NCBI GenBank assembly: GCA_015056925.1
Contig: SVFJ01000005.1
Location: forward strand, 1-64,000
From: Lachnospiraceae bacterium
GTDB taxonomy: Bacteria > Bacillota > Clostridia > Lachnospirales > Lachnospiraceae
Direction: 5' to 3'
Length of the DNA stretch: 64,000 bases
Of this stretch, positions 46,585-55,311 are shown piece after piece; the stretch's first letter is position 1; each line of letters begins with the position of its first letter. Under the pieces are notes generated by a model. The model searched no databases. It saw nothing but the letters and a program-made list of their open reading frames with translations, and was not told the DNA's origin. Position numbers and translations under genes: made by a program.

Positions 46585-48270
46585 CTAACATACTATAAAA
46601 TCACTTCCGTATAACATCTCCTGCTGCGCAAGATAGATAGCATTAATCAATGACACAACCATATCCACCTTACCGTTTGAACGTTTTTTATTGACATAGC
46701 GATTCATGTTCGTGTCATAAGTACACCTTGCGTTCTCAAAGTTGATTTCCAAAAGCAAATTCTCATCGTATAAGAATTTCTTGCCTAATATAGCCTCTTT
46801 TAGAAGCTTTGTAGGCATATGTAAGGTATCTGAATGCTGTCGGACAATGACGCACTCATATCCCTCTCTTTCAAGTGCCTGCATCGTTGAAATTGCATTG
46901 TATTTATCAAATGCCAACTGGACTATCTCCACACCATACTTTGTTTGCAAATCCATGATGAAGTTCTGCACATCCAGATAGTCAACCAAGGCTCCCTCGC
47001 TTGCAAAGCACACTCCCTGACGTATCAGTTTCGCATAATCAACACTTTCTTTCTGCCTCTTGGCGGCAAGTTTATCCTCCGGCAACCATCCCCAAACCTT
47101 GGCATAAATCACATCATCTTCCACTGTTACCATTGCAACAGATGTGTTATCCTCGGTCATGGATAAGTCGCATCCTATATATACTTTCCTGCCTCTCCAC
47201 CAGTCAATATCTTCCTTGCGTCTGCATTCCTTGACGCTCGTAATCTCAATATAGGCTTCTGCTCCCATGCCCTTGAACTTGATGTTGCAATGCTTACAAA
47301 GGAAATTTTCCCTCTTATTCGGGTAAAGGATTGCATTCGCTCTCTTTTCTTTGATTTTCTCAAAGACTTTTTCATTACTGACTGCTACAGGATTTGCCTG
47401 ATACAAAATCGTGTCATCATCCTGCCACGAATCCTCATGTACAAGCTCCTCATCCGGCTCATAAAGTAATGCAAAATATCTGTCTGACAAGCCCTCATTC
47501 AATCCGTCTAAGGTCTTCTTGGCTCTGTCAATTTCATCAATCATGACGTTATCATCATTCGGGTACTGTGTACTGATGATGATACCTAAAGCATTAGCCA
47601 ATGTTATCTGTGATGAGCGCATCGCCTCAACGGGATAATCGTCAAGTGCACCTGCCTCATCAGCAAGGAACGCATTTGCAAGTTTTCCGTCCATACCGTC
47701 TTTCGAGTATGCAAGCGGTGTATACTCCGAATCAGTCAGATTACATCGAATCTGACTGCGAAGCAGCTTAAAATGTTTGCTGACATATGGACTCGACTTA
47801 ATAATCTTTCTGATAGCTCCTTTCAGCTCAGAAGACAAAGCCAAATCAGGAGCAACCGAGAAGAATCTCGAAAACTGTGGTTCTGTCAGCATCAAGAGTA
47901 TAAAAATAACGCCACAGTTGAAGGTCTTGAAATTCTTTCGAGCAATCTCCAACAATGCCGTCTCGTAATATCTTATGTCTTTATTCTCATTATTTCTCAA
48001 TTTGGTACAGAAAGTGGCTGTAATCAATAGACAAGCATACGGTTCCAAGCCTTCGTTCATCGGGCACCCTAAATCCGGGTGTACCATCAAAGACAATATG
48101 GACTCGATACGCTCATAAGCCTTCTCATCGACATAAGCCTCTGCATTCTTTCCATCCACGATATCAACCCAGCGCTTAGCCTGCTTCTTGACATATTTGC
48201 CAACATAGAAATTATCGTCAGTAATACACCACTTTGCGTACTGGTAAGCAACCGAATCTTTAACTGCCAT
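46585..48270 (-). CDS. Terminase large subunit
   Basis: 561 residues. The N-terminal ATPase part contains YETALLEIARKNFKTF (a Walker A variant) and ANAFLADEAGALDD (Walker B). The C-terminal nuclease part has YIGCDLSMTEDNTSVAMV and LAFDKYNA, with acidic metal residues. It cuts and pumps phage DNA into the head. It overlaps the small subunit gene by 11 bases. Confidence 0.93.
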   Translation of the reverse strand: MAVKDSVAYQYAKWCITDDNFYVGKYVKKQAKRWVDIVDGKNAEAYVDEKAYERIESILSLMVHPDLGCPMNEGLEPYACLLITATFCTKLRNNENKDIRYYETALLEIARKNFKTFNCGVIFILLMLTEPQFSRFFSVAPDLALSSELKGAIRKIIKSSPYVSKHFKLLRSQIRCNLTDSEYTPLAYSKDGMDGKLANAFLADEAGALDDYPVEAMRSSQITLANALGIIISTQYPNDDNVMIDEIDRAKKTLDGLNEGLSDRYFALLYEPDEELVHEDSWQDDDTILYQANPVAVSNEKVFEKIKEKRANAILYPNKRENFLCKHCNIKFKGMGAEAYIEITSVKECRRKEDIDWWRGRKVYIGCDLSMTEDNTSVAMVTVEDDVIYAKVWGWLPEDKLAAKRQKESVDYAKLIRQGVCFASEGALVDYLDVQNFIMDLQTKYGVEIVQLAFDKYNAISTMQALEREGYECVIVRQHSDTLHMPTKLLKEAILGKKFLYDENLLLEINFENARCTYDTNMNRYVNKKRSNGKVDMVVSLINAIYLAQQEMLYGSDFIVC

Positions 48271-48814
48271 TTCCTAATATCTTTTTCAATGGGTCCTCTT
48301 CGTTTTCATTCGTCTTTTTCGGAATACTGCGCAAACCACCACTAATCGTCATGAGGTTCTCTTTCTCAATATCCATCAGCATTTTTCTCTTTGCCTGTAG
48401 CTGTTTATCAATGGCTGTGACCTGACTCTGAAAGCTACCAAGCATCTTGTAATACTCCGCATAGGACATTCCGGATTCAATAAGCTGACTTTCCTTTTCC
48501 TCGAACTTCTGCGCACGCTGGTAAAAGCTCTCCCTCTTCTGCTCAAACTCCTCACATTCCGCAACTAACATACAGTATCTGTTGATGACCCCCTCAAAGA
48601 GCGCATCATTCTTATTAATTTTCTTAAGCAGCTTATTTACTTTCATAAACTCCTTATGCGCTCTGTCATTCTCTCTGACTTCCTTGCGCTCCTTAAGGGA
48701 TACTCCTGTCAACAGTTCCTCTTCGGCCTTTTTTCGCTGTTCCATTTCAGCTTTGGTTCGATGTGATTTTCCTTCTGTGGAAATTACCGAAAACGGCTTT
48801 GATGGTCTACCCAT
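48260..48814 (-). CDS. Terminase small subunit (P27-like)
   Basis: 184 residues from MGRPSKPFSVIS (48814), with GGAGAGAC just upstream; the ORF-track start at 48853 is longer but not supported. A helical, charged protein with MSYAEYYKMLGSFQSQV and TISGGLRSIPKK. P27-type small terminases recognise the packaging site. It sits between HNH and the large subunit as usual. Confidence 0.82.
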   Translation of the reverse strand: MGRPSKPFSVISTEGKSHRTKAEMEQRKKAEEELLTGVSLKERKEVRENDRAHKEFMKVNKLLKKINKNDALFEGVINRYCMLVAECEEFEQKRESFYQRAQKFEEKESQLIESGMSYAEYYKMLGSFQSQVTAIDKQLQAKRKMLMDIEKENLMTISGGLRSIPKKTNENEEDPLKKILGNGS

Positions 48815-48908
48815 TTTGTCTCTCCTTTCTCCCCTTTCAGAAAAATTTCTCATTTTGGGAATATTTTACAAATGAATCCTTGCTGTAGGTGTGGAGCGAT
48901 TCTGTATT

Positions 48909-49307
48909 TCAAAATGCCACATCCCCGGGGGGAGTTTGTTCAGCAATTATGCGCTTTACAACCTCTATCGGTATCTCGAAATTGTCACACATTTTGTGGT
49001 GCATTTCGCACACTGTCAACAAGTTATCATTATCCAATCTTTTTTCATAATTTTCTTCTATTTTTTCTGCATGATGCACAGAGATATTTATATTATTTAA
49101 TATCTTTTTTGTACCATAGAGATTGCGAATGCATATCTGACACAAGTAGTTGTCTCTCTGCTTAATCTCTTCTCTCTTCTGCTGCCATGCAGATGTATTT
49201 CTGAATCGGTCTGCTGCCGAATCTTTCTTCTGTATCTTCGCAGGTCGCATACCGCAATCATAATCACTTTTATGTACACGATTGCAATACTTACATGACT
49301 TTAACAT
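48909..49307 (-). CDS. HNH endonuclease
   Basis: 132 residues from MLKSCKYCNRVH (49307), with AGGAGG six bases upstream. Two Cys pairs (CKYCNR and CQIC) and the HNH core VHHAEKI...DNDNLLTVCEMHHK are visible. Next to the terminase genes, such HNH proteins are often needed for DNA packaging. The C-terminus QTPPGDVAF is typical. Confidence 0.9.
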   Translation of the reverse strand: MLKSCKYCNRVHKSDYDCGMRPAKIQKKDSAADRFRNTSAWQQKREEIKQRDNYLCQICIRNLYGTKKILNNINISVHHAEKIEENYEKRLDNDNLLTVCEMHHKMCDNFEIPIEVVKRIIAEQTPPGDVAF

Positions 49308-49398
49308 CTCTTCCTCCTGCACATAGTAAAAGGCACTGGGTTCTGTTCCCAATGCCTTATCTCTATGCTACTAATATACACCATTGTTATGTGCCATT

Positions 49399-49857
49399 CT
49401 ATGCCGTCTTCTCTTTTGCTTCCGGCAATTGAAATGATTCGAGTGCTCTTGCGTGGATACGATGCATATTTCTCCAACTCATATTGATATCCGATGCTAT
49501 CTTCTCCCATTTATAGCCTCTAATATATCTCAATGTAAGCACTTCTCTTTCATCTTCCTTCTCAATCATTTCGATACGTCTGAATATATCTGTATACGTT
49601 TCGATGCGCTTATATCGAAGCCTTATCATCTCACCAATCAACGCATGCTCTTTCACGATGTAGTCAGATAAATCTCCCTGCCCTGCATTCGCTCTTGGCA
49701 TATCCGATATATGCATACTCGGACACATAGCATTGATGCGCAACTCTTCTATCTGGCCTTCGATTCTTCTTACTGCTCTGATGCATTCTAGGTACTGATT
49801 TAGATACTCTTTCTTCTTCTCATTCAACTCTGCTTCTGCACTTAATTCTTTCTTCAT
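49399..49857 (-). CDS. ArpU-like late-gene regulator (sigma region 4-like)
   Basis: 152 residues. The N-terminal half is coiled coil; the C-terminus EREVLTLRYIRGYKWEKIAS and WRNMHRIHARALESF is a sigma-70 region-4-like helix-turn-helix. Proteins of this kind (ArpU/RinA-like) turn on phage late genes. Its place right before HNH and terminase fits that role. Confidence 0.82.
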   Translation of the reverse strand: MKKELSAEAELNEKKKEYLNQYLECIRAVRRIEGQIEELRINAMCPSMHISDMPRANAGQGDLSDYIVKEHALIGEMIRLRYKRIETYTDIFRRIEMIEKEDEREVLTLRYIRGYKWEKIASDINMSWRNMHRIHARALESFQLPEAKEKTA

Positions 49858-49914
49858 ATGACACCTCTTTATATATCAATTTTCTCCCATTTGTGATATA
49901 CTTAACGTGTCGTT

Positions 49915-49952
49915 AGGACATTGCTTAACTTTGGTCGGTGGAGCAATGTCCT
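49915..49952. terminator. Perfect 11-bp hairpin after the recombinase gene
   Basis: AGGACATTGCT/AGCAATGTCCT with a 16-base loop, ten bases after the recombinase stop. Without a T run leftward it may be a processing hairpin or a weak terminator. Confidence 0.45.
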
Positions 49953-49961
49953 TATTCATTT

Positions 49962-50978
49962 CTACACGATTTCCACATAACTGTGGAATATCTGTTCAAC
50001 ATATTGGTCTGACTTAAATGTGTAATGTCTACCTGTTACATTCCTTGGAGCATGTCCCAAATATTCTCCTGCTGCCGATTCGCTTCCCCCTCTGCGAACA
50101 ATGGCTGTTGCTGTTGTCTTTCTAAAGATATGCGGATATACTCTTTTATCTACTCCAGAACGTTTTGCAATCATCTTTACTACATAGTATATTCCATCTG
50201 CCGATAAAGCTCTGTGGATATTCCTTGCACGTGTAAATAGTGCCTCATCTGACGATAACGAAACTTCTCGTTCTTCCAGATACTCTTTGATATATTGCAG
50301 TGCAACCTTATCCAAGAATACTGGTCTGAACCGATTTGACTTATGACCGTATATGATTATCTTTCCTGTTCCAAAATCTATATCGCTTATTTTAACACTA
50401 GGTATCTCTCCCACTCTCATTGCTGTCGAACGTAAAAATTCAAGGATTGCTCTGTCTCTCTTGCTGGTGCACCCTCTCTTTATCACTTCAACATCTGTCG
50501 CTTCCAAATGTTCGATAGGCTTTACAACTTGTGCAAAAGGTTCTACTCCGTCGCATGGGTTCTCTGTTACCAATTTGACTTTGCGCATCCATGTGAAGAA
50601 TGCCGATAAGTTCCTTCTGTAATTGTTCAGTGATGTGTTCGAATTTCCCAACTGTTTCTTCTGGAACAGATAGTACTCTACATCACTTTCACTAATATTA
50701 TTCAATGGCTTATTTATATACTCTACAAACTCTTTAAGTGTTCCAAGATAAGCTTTTACCGTTTCGTGGCTCAGCTTATTGGCTTTCCTCGCCATGAATA
50801 ATTCGATAATGTATTTGTTGGTATCATCAATTGCCGCTGGAAGGGTTTCCATCTCTGACATCTCGATATCCTGTGCTGCCTTAACAATGACAGCCTCCAG
50901 TATTGCCATTGTCGTTACATCTAAATACATTCTCATTCCAACCATAATGTCATTCTTTAACTTCGTCTTTGCATTCAT
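49962..50978 (-). CDS. Tyrosine recombinase (Xer/integrase family)
   Basis: 338 residues. An N-terminal SAM-like DNA-binding domain (HETVKAYLGTLKEFVEYI) is followed by the catalytic domain with Arg in STAMRVGEIPSVKISD, Lys in YGHKSNRFR, HIFRKTTATA (HxxR), LGHAPRNV and the Tyr in TGRHYTFKS. It could integrate the phage or resolve dimers. It lies mid-element, 22 kb from the left end, which is unusual for the prophage integrase. Confidence 0.9.
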   Translation of the reverse strand: MNAKTKLKNDIMVGMRMYLDVTTMAILEAVIVKAAQDIEMSEMETLPAAIDDTNKYIIELFMARKANKLSHETVKAYLGTLKEFVEYINKPLNNISESDVEYYLFQKKQLGNSNTSLNNYRRNLSAFFTWMRKVKLVTENPCDGVEPFAQVVKPIEHLEATDVEVIKRGCTSKRDRAILEFLRSTAMRVGEIPSVKISDIDFGTGKIIIYGHKSNRFRPVFLDKVALQYIKEYLEEREVSLSSDEALFTRARNIHRALSADGIYYVVKMIAKRSGVDKRVYPHIFRKTTATAIVRRGGSESAAGEYLGHAPRNVTGRHYTFKSDQYVEQIFHSYVEIV

Positions 50979-51065
50979 AACAATAACCTCGCTATTCTTT
51001 TGTTTACTGGTTACTATTAATCATTTATATCCCCTGCTAACTCAGCTTTATTTCAGTTTTCCGTT

Positions 51066-51218
51066 TTAGTCCTCTATTTCAACGGCTTCAAAATTATCTG
51101 CTATCAATGCAACATTGATATTTTTAAGTTGTTCTTGTGCCTTGCTAATGGCTTCATTTTCGTTTTCAGCTTCTACCTCTACGACTTCACTATAATAGGC
51201 TGTTACTTCATATCTCAT
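51066..51218 (-). CDS. Small DpnD/PcfM-like protein (50 aa)
   Basis: Not in the ORF track. ATG at 51218 has GGAG upstream. The product MRYEVTAYYSEVVEVEAENE then EAISKAQEQLKN resembles the C-terminal domain of DpnD/PcfM proteins, which recurs in phages and conjugative elements. Function unknown. It follows a 55-residue gene in the same direction. Confidence 0.65.
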   Translation of the reverse strand: MRYEVTAYYSEVVEVEAENENEAISKAQEQLKNINVALIADNFEAVEIED

Positions 51219-51220
51219 AA

Positions 51221-51388
51221 CTATATTTCTCCACGTTCTGTAAGAAGATTTTTAATGTGTTCTTTTTCTTCTATTTCATTTTGAGATAGTCCATGCTTCT
51301 CTTCCCATTCTGTCAAATGTTCCAATCTTGCTTTTAAGCGCTTACTATCTGCGTTTTTATAAATTCCCATTTCTTTGTAGCTACTCAT
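51221..51388 (-). CDS. Small hypothetical protein (55 aa)
   Basis: Starts MSSYKEMGIYKNADSKRLK (51388), six bases after GGAGG. Charged and helical, with no known domain. Part of a row of tiny genes between ParB and the recombinase. Confidence 0.65.
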   Translation of the reverse strand: MSSYKEMGIYKNADSKRLKARLEHLTEWEEKHGLSQNEIEEKEHIKNLLTERGEI

Positions 51389-51429
51389 ATTTTCTACCTC
51401 CATAAAAAGTTCCAAAGTTAGCTAAATTC

Positions 51430-51585
51430 TTAATCCATTGCTTTCCATATAATCGGCACAAATAGTAGCATTATAATGTCATCCACTATTCTACTTGTAA
51501 CTTGTCCGTATATAAGTAGTTCTAATGCCATCCAAACTAAGCAATATGCAAGTGCAATGCAACACGTTTTAATTACTTTCTTCAT
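51430..51585 (-). CDS. Small membrane protein (51 aa)
   Basis: Not in the ORF track. MKKVIKTCCIALAYCLVWMA then LELLIYG indicates one or two membrane helices. GAGG lies 11 bases before the ATG at 51585; an ATG nine bases upstream is the alternative start. No family recognised. Confidence 0.55.
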   Translation of the reverse strand: MKKVIKTCCIALAYCLVWMALELLIYGQVTSRIVDDIIMLLFVPIIWKAMD

Positions 51586-51609
51586 CACAACCATTACCTC
51601 GCCAAATTT

Positions 51610-51921
51610 TTATACATTGAAATATACTCTTACAAATGTACCTTTTTCATCTGTCGCAAAATACAAGTGACCGTAGAAATCATCTTCTATATATCCTTGT
51701 GATTGGTCGCAATAATAATCATCATCAACTAATCCATCACGGTCTAATTTGTTTCCAAGCTCTGTATATAAATGACCGTCTTTTTCTACACACCCTTTGA
51801 CAAATACGGCTGTTGTAAAATCAATTCCATCTGCGTCAATTTTTTCATTAACCTTTTTTGTTAATTCTTCTATTCTTGCATTTAATTCTGCAATCTCTTT
51901 TATCTCATTATATACGTTCAT
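51610..51921 (-). CDS. Hypothetical phage protein (103 aa)
   Basis: N-terminal helix IAELNARIEELTKKVNEKID followed by a small acidic domain (DDDYYCDQSQGYIEDDFY, HLYFATDEKGTF). Its ATG overlaps the stop of the upstream gene by four bases. Similar small proteins occur in Clostridia phages; function unknown. Confidence 0.7.
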   Translation of the reverse strand: MNVYNEIKEIAELNARIEELTKKVNEKIDADGIDFTTAVFVKGCVEKDGHLYTELGNKLDRDGLVDDDYYCDQSQGYIEDDFYGHLYFATDEKGTFVRVYFNV

Positions 51922-52085
51922 ATCAATCCCTCACCTAAATTCTTATCTTCTTCACAAATTACTGGTAACTCAGACACACGTTTTTTTACTTCAAACAACA
52001 CAATATCTGCTGCATACCCAATTTTCAAATTCATTTCATCGTGAATAATATCCAATACTGCTTGTTTGCTTATTAAATCACTCAT
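51918..52085 (-). CDS. Small DLISRQ-type phage protein (55 aa)
   Basis: Not in the ORF track. MSDLISKQAVLDIIHDEM at the start matches the common Clostridia phage protein that begins with DLISRQAAIDA. AGGCGG precedes the ATG at 52085. It overlaps the next gene by four bases. Function unknown. Confidence 0.65.
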   Translation of the reverse strand: MSDLISKQAVLDIIHDEMNLKIGYAADIVLFEVKKRVSELPVICEEDKNLGEGLI

Positions 52086-52109
52086 TTTCCGCCTCCATTA
52101 AATTCTTAT

Positions 52110-52331
52110 TTACCGTTCATCTAAATCTTTTTCTGAAATCCAATCTCCAAATGTTCCATAACATGTAAATTCTGTATGGCAACTTGGGCAATAACAAAAC
52201 GAATCATTTTCATCTTCTATTGAATCAGTCATCTTATCAGTAATATATCCATCGTCATCAACAATGTATTTTTTACTATAACTTCCAGAAACAACATATT
52301 CTAAATCATATCCACATTTAGGGCATTTCAT
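52110..52331 (-). CDS. Zinc-ribbon small protein (73 aa)
   Basis: MKCPKCGYDLEYVV at the start and FCYCPSCHTEF later give two CxxC pairs, a zinc ribbon. ATG at 52331 has AGGAG nine bases upstream; the 52340 start of the ORF track is a TTG. Role unknown, possibly nucleic-acid binding. Confidence 0.7.
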   Translation of the reverse strand: MKCPKCGYDLEYVVSGSYSKKYIVDDDGYITDKMTDSIEDENDSFCYCPSCHTEFTCYGTFGDWISEKDLDER

Positions 52332-52370
52332 AGTATGCAACTCCTCTCTAAATTCTTAATTTTCTCTCTG

Positions 52371-52868
52371 TTAGTCATGTCTGTACCTTTCTGTGCTTGC
52401 ATGGAAGAAAATCTTAATATCTCCCAGACCTGCACTTGATAATTTTTCTATAATCCTTGCTAATTCTTTCTGTTCCCATTTTACTGGTCCATTATCGCTG
52501 TTTTGAAAATGTACCGCTCCACCTCTGCATAGCAGAAATCTCTTTACTGCCTCTGCTGTTGTACTTCCGAGCATTCGCCATCGTCCTGACGCAATATAGA
52601 ATATCTGATTAGGTGTCAACTGAAATCCTAACGTCTTTTCTATCTTGGCAAGCTCTTCCTCAGTAGCCATTCCGCTTAGTACAAGTTCTCTCACTGCCTT
52701 CTCTCTTGGCATAATAAAGTTTGCTGTTGCGTGAAGTTTGTTCATCGGACAAGCCTCGCACTTTTCCTCTAATTTCTCTGCATCATCTTCATGACAGTAC
52801 AGTTCCGGCCATGTGCAGTACGAATCACACATCTCTTCTCTAATCTTCTCTAATTCCTGCTCGGTCAT
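52371..52868 (-). CDS. Hypothetical Cys-rich phage protein
   Basis: 165 residues from MTEQELEKIREEMCD (52868), six bases after GGAGG, so I prefer it to the 52880 start. An N-terminal cluster CDSYCTWPELYC...CEACPMNKL could bind an iron-sulfur cluster or zinc. It overlaps the end of parB by 29 bases, so it belongs to the partition operon. Confidence 0.7.
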   Translation of the reverse strand: MTEQELEKIREEMCDSYCTWPELYCHEDDAEKLEEKCEACPMNKLHATANFIMPREKAVRELVLSGMATEEELAKIEKTLGFQLTPNQIFYIASGRWRMLGSTTAEAVKRFLLCRGGAVHFQNSDNGPVKWEQKELARIIEKLSSAGLGDIKIFFHASTERYRHD

Positions 52869-54501
52869 TGATACCTCCATAGATGTTCTTCAATCCTAAG
52901 ATGCAATATTTATCTTCAATTCCTGTATGCTCCTGCATCACATATCCTACAGTTGCCGTTAATGCCTTTCCGCTTTCCTGTCCTCTAACAAGTTCCTTGA
53001 GGATTAGCTTGTCATCTTTTCTGTAATCCTGCTGCATCACCAGAAGAAAATTGCGCTCCTTGTATTCCAACTCAGCAAACTGGCGAATAGAAAGAGTAAT
53101 AACCTTCGGCTCATTGCTCCGCTCTTGCTCCACAGGTGGAAGCTTCTCGAATTTCTTCTCTGCAAGCTCATGCATCTTCTTTCTGGTCTCTCTATCAATC
53201 TTGTCCTGCTCTTCTGAATATCTTTGTTCTTCTGTCTTTTCTGCCTCAGCCTTATTCTTATACTGGTCGCACTCGGATACTGCTGCCGACTTCTTATCGC
53301 AATCTGCATAGTGCAAACACGAATAGCAAGGAACATCTTTGTAGACTGGTCTAGGTTCTTCTAGTGTCTGATTCTTTTCTGCGTCAAGCATTTCCTGATA
53401 CTCTTTCTCTAATCTGCTGTTCTCTACGTCAAACGTTGGCTTTCCATCCGCTCCGCAAAATACAGTTACATTTTCCTTTCTTTCCACCATCATCCATGAG
53501 CCATGCACATTAATCGAAACTGCTTGTCTAATCTTGCTGTCCTCATATCTTGTAGCAAGAAATTCATGGACTATCTTGTGTCGATACCAGCCATAACCAT
53601 TGTCACTATTCAATACTCCATCTACAAAGTGCTTAATATCTTGTTCGGGTTCTTTCTGTTCTTCCGTCTCTTTTTCTTCCTGTTCTTCAATTGTCATCTG
53701 TCCCGGTATCGGCTTTGAAGCTTTCTCCTGCATCTTTAACATTTCTACGCTTTGAAGATTCATGTATCCCAAATCGTTATAGATGCCCTCTGCTTTCTCT
53801 TGCCACTCTGGTGACAAGGTTGCAAGCTCATAAGCAATTGAGATACTGATATTCTTTGCTTGAAAAGCTGTCATGAATACTTCGCTCAAGCTGTTATGTA
53901 TCTTCTCGTATCTGGCAACCTGTGTGGCCGATATGTTAAGGCTCTTTGCCATGAAGTCTCGAAGCTTCATGTCCTCATCTGTCTGAATCTCAAGTAATTC
54001 TTTCAGCATCTTCTGAGTCTGCTTATCCAACTTGCGATTCTCCAAAATCTCGTTGAATATGGATTTCAGCTCTACAACTTCCATCATTCTTTCCCAGTCA
54101 GACTTATCTCTAAAACGATTGGCTACAATCAATGCAAGCTTCTGTAATGTCTGACTCTTCTTAGGCTTTATGATTGCCGGAACATATCTGTACTGTTTCA
54201 TGCCTTTCTGCTCAACCAGATAGATACATGCTGTTCGTCTTCTGTGCCCTGCAACAATCTCATACATATCCTCTTCTTCGTCTGATTCATTCAGTAGCAA
54301 AGGTTGTAATATTCCCGCCATTGGAATTGTCGCAACCAAATCATCTATCTCTTTGACACTGTAATGATTATCCTTTGATGGAATCATCTTGTAGATATCA
54401 ATCAACTCTACTTCTCCGTCTATCTTAATCTCATCTGTACTCTGCATATCGTTTACCTTACTTCTCTCGTTTAATATATCCTTCAAATCAAATTTCCCCA
54501 T
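52840..54501 (-). CDS. ParB-family partition protein
   Basis: 553 residues, larger than most ParB proteins. Residues 25-125 are a ParB/sulfiredoxin domain with MAGILQPLLL and the nucleotide-binding motif AGHRRRTA. A helix-turn-helix (MAKSLNISATQVARYEKI) lies near residue 195. The C-terminus carries a CYSCLHYADC cluster and coiled coil. It should bind the palindromic sites listed here as parS and load ParA. Its start overlaps the end of parA. Confidence 0.88.
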   Translation of the reverse strand: MGKFDLKDILNERSKVNDMQSTDEIKIDGEVELIDIYKMIPSKDNHYSVKEIDDLVATIPMAGILQPLLLNESDEEEDMYEIVAGHRRRTACIYLVEQKGMKQYRYVPAIIKPKKSQTLQKLALIVANRFRDKSDWERMMEVVELKSIFNEILENRKLDKQTQKMLKELLEIQTDEDMKLRDFMAKSLNISATQVARYEKIHNSLSEVFMTAFQAKNISISIAYELATLSPEWQEKAEGIYNDLGYMNLQSVEMLKMQEKASKPIPGQMTIEEQEEKETEEQKEPEQDIKHFVDGVLNSDNGYGWYRHKIVHEFLATRYEDSKIRQAVSINVHGSWMMVERKENVTVFCGADGKPTFDVENSRLEKEYQEMLDAEKNQTLEEPRPVYKDVPCYSCLHYADCDKKSAAVSECDQYKNKAEAEKTEEQRYSEEQDKIDRETRKKMHELAEKKFEKLPPVEQERSNEPKVITLSIRQFAELEYKERNFLLVMQQDYRKDDKLILKELVRGQESGKALTATVGYVMQEHTGIEDKYCILGLKNIYGGINDRAGIRED

Positions 54502-55295
54502 CGTGCAATCCCCCTATCTTGCAGTGTCCGATTCGGACACTGCAACATCAAATATTCTTCAACCAGTGCCTTATAATCCGCAGATGCTTTGCATCTCTTG
54601 GAATATGTCATAAGCGGCTCTCTTGCAAATGTACTCTCTTTGACCTTCGGTGTCTTATGAATTACCGTGTCGAGAACCGGATAACCAAGGCTCTTGATGT
54701 ACTCGATTCCATCTGTATCGTTTGCTCTATCAAAATGTGTGACGAAGCAACCAAGAAAATTAAGATTTTCGTTAAGGTCCTCTTTGGTGTTATCTATCTG
54801 TTCCTTGAGTTCTGCCAATCCCTCAATAGAATAATCATCAATGATAACCGGCACTAGCACATCATCTGATGCAACCAAGGCGTTGATTGTCGAGATATTG
54901 ATATCGGGTGCATTGTCGATGATTACATAATCGTAATCATCTCTTATCTGCTCAAAGGCTTTTGCAAATCTTGTCTGCTGTGGTCGCACCTGGTCTAGCA
55001 TGACCTGTAGGTTTGCACTAAGTAAATTCATGTTGGCGGTGATGATATCCAGATTATCGTAGTCTGTATGCTGTATCAGACTTCTCATGTTTACCCTGCG
55101 CTCTGTCATCAGCTCCGCTGTACCATTGCTGTCATAACTGTGCCTGTTGAAGTGCTTGCTGGCATTACCCTGCTTGTCGTTATCAATCAGCAGTACTCTC
55201 TTGTTATGCCCTGCTGCCAACTGGTAAGACATATTAATGCTTGAAATGCTCTTGCCAACTCCACCCTTCATAGCGATTATTGATAATACTCTCAT
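54483..55295 (-). CDS. ParA-family partition ATPase
   Basis: 270 residues. The deviant Walker A motif MKGGVGKS is at about residue 9, LLIDNDKQGN follows, and VIIDNAPDI is Walker B. It uses ATP to position the ParB-DNA complex. Standard parA-parB order with a 19-base overlap, and a candidate parS lies at the end of the gene. AGGAGG precedes the ATG. Confidence 0.93.
   Translation of the reverse strand: MRVLSIIAMKGGVGKSISSINMSYQLAAGHNKRVLLIDNDKQGNASKHFNRHSYDSNGTAELMTERRVNMRSLIQHTDYDNLDIITANMNLLSANLQVMLDQVRPQQTRFAKAFEQIRDDYDYVIIDNAPDINISTINALVASDDVLVPVIIDDYSIEGLAELKEQIDNTKEDLNENLNFLGCFVTHFDRANDTDGIEYIKSLGYPVLDTVIHKTPKVKESTFAREPLMTYSKRCKASADYKALVEEYLMLQCPNRTLQDRGIARWGNLI
54519..54545. promoter_or_regulatory. 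Candidate parS site 3 (longest copy)
   Basis: Core GTGTCCGATTCGGACAC within a perfect 27-bp palindrome. It lies in the last codons of parA, just before the parB start, and is read there in another frame than in the other genes (CPNRT). Confidence 0.7.
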
Positions 55296-55311
55296 TTCCT
55301 ACTCCTCCTCG

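Larger units (their letters stand above)
51423..52358 (-). repeat. Recurrent TAAGAATTTA linker before small genes
   Basis: TAAGAATTTA (leftward reading) occurs exactly at 51423-51432, 51936-51945, 52099-52108 and 52349-52358, each one to two dozen bases before the ribosome binding site of the next small gene. A fifth, changed copy (TAAAAATTTGGCGAGG) precedes 51585. The TAA is a stop codon in only some of the cases. Confidence 0.7.
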
